From Diplonema papillatum (lineage: Eukaryota > Euglenozoa > Diplonemea > Diplonemida > Diplonemidae), in NCBI GenBank assembly GCA_030068145.1, contig JAPJBO010000001.1, positions 248,001 to 312,000 on the forward strand: a DNA stretch of 64,000 nucleotides, read 5' to 3'. Position 1 is the first letter of the stretch; the number at the start of each line of letters is the position of its first letter. Of this stretch, positions 63,800 through 64,000 are shown piece by piece. The translations under genes were made by a program, and so were the position numbers. The notes beneath the pieces were generated by a model. The model searched no databases, had not been told where the DNA came from, and saw only the letters and a list, made by a program, of their open reading frames with translations.

Positions 63800-64000
63800 A
63801 TGCAGCGAGCGATCAGCAGCCTCTCGAGGCTGGCATTGAGTTCGCATGGCGGCGGGCAGAAACGAGCCGCGTCGTTGGCGAGTCTTAAGAACCTTCAACG
63901 GAAGAAGGAGCAAGAAAAGCAAGCAGAAGCCGAAGAGCGGGGGCTTCACGCTGTAAGCGATTCGAGTCAGCCATGGATGTACCGCGTCCTCGACGAAGAA
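63800..64000 (+). CDS. Unidentified gene, N-terminal 67 codons (runs off window)
   Basis: The ATG at 63800 opens a frame that continues to the window end. The first 25 residues (MQRAISSLSRLALSSHGGGQ then KRAAS) are rich in Arg, Ser and Leu and lack acids, like a mitochondrial presequence. Then come a charged helix (LQRKKEQEKQAEAEERG) and QPWMYRVLDEE. Family not recognised. Overlapping frames in this stretch contain stops, which favours this one. Confidence 0.6.
   Translation, partial: MQRAISSLSRLALSSHGGGQKRAASLASLKNLQRKKEQEKQAEAEERGLHAVSDSSQPWMYRVLDEE

Overview
This window is nuclear DNA from a eukaryote, probably a unicellular protist. Several genes only make sense as exons joined across spliceosomal introns, the products are typical eukaryotic proteins (PPIL2 cyclophilin, RTF1/Plus3, alpha-carbonic anhydrase, SOUL), and the 5' domain of a U2 snRNA is present. 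All confidently recognised host protein genes lie on the + strand, tandem duplication is rampant, and long stretches are repetitive. That layout suggests an alveolate (dinoflagellate or chromerid relative), but this is a low-confidence inference. The introns are GT-AG with a strong GTATGC donor. I did not see a dinoflagellate spliced-leader sequence.

Layout. 1-1443: 3' end of a membrane-anchored alpha-carbonic anhydrase plus a tandem copy of its last coding part. 2.6-4.2 kb: two small paralogous genes. 4.2-7.4 kb: non-coding, with degenerate minisatellites and nested inverted repeats. 7.6-11.8 kb and 16.2-23.3 kb: two paralogous multi-exon genes for EF-hand / arginine-type ADP-ribosyltransferase / coiled-coil proteins; the second continues into a PDZ-like domain. 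Between them lie tandem copies of the first gene's 3' end, a hairpin-bearing minisatellite and a pseudogene fragment. 26.2-34.3 kb: two small genes, the second split by a 6.6 kb intron holding two tandem tyrosine-recombinase retrotransposons (one deleted, one with gag, YR and RT/RNase H) and two long (CTA)n tracts. 34.7-39.3 kb: a hypothetical gene, a U2 snRNA 5' domain fused to a dispersed repeat (minus strand), and a compact RTF1-like gene. 40.5-47.9 kb: a secreted-type coiled-coil gene. 49.9-56.6 kb: three tandem SOUL haem-binding-type genes with duplicated 3' flanks. 57.2-62.3 kb: a PPIL2 gene whose promoter and first 35 codons are repeated three extra times. 63.8-64.0 kb: the start of another gene.

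The host genes do not form one pathway. RTF1 and PPIL2 act in transcription elongation and the spliceosome. The carbonic anhydrase, SOUL proteins and coiled-coil protein look secreted or surface-located. The two ADP-ribosyltransferase genes are the most distinctive pair: calcium sensing, transferase and scaffold modules in one chain. Exon joins were checked by hand for phase: total lengths of the two ADP-ribosyltransferase genes, RTF1, the coiled-coil gene and PPIL2 are all multiples of three.
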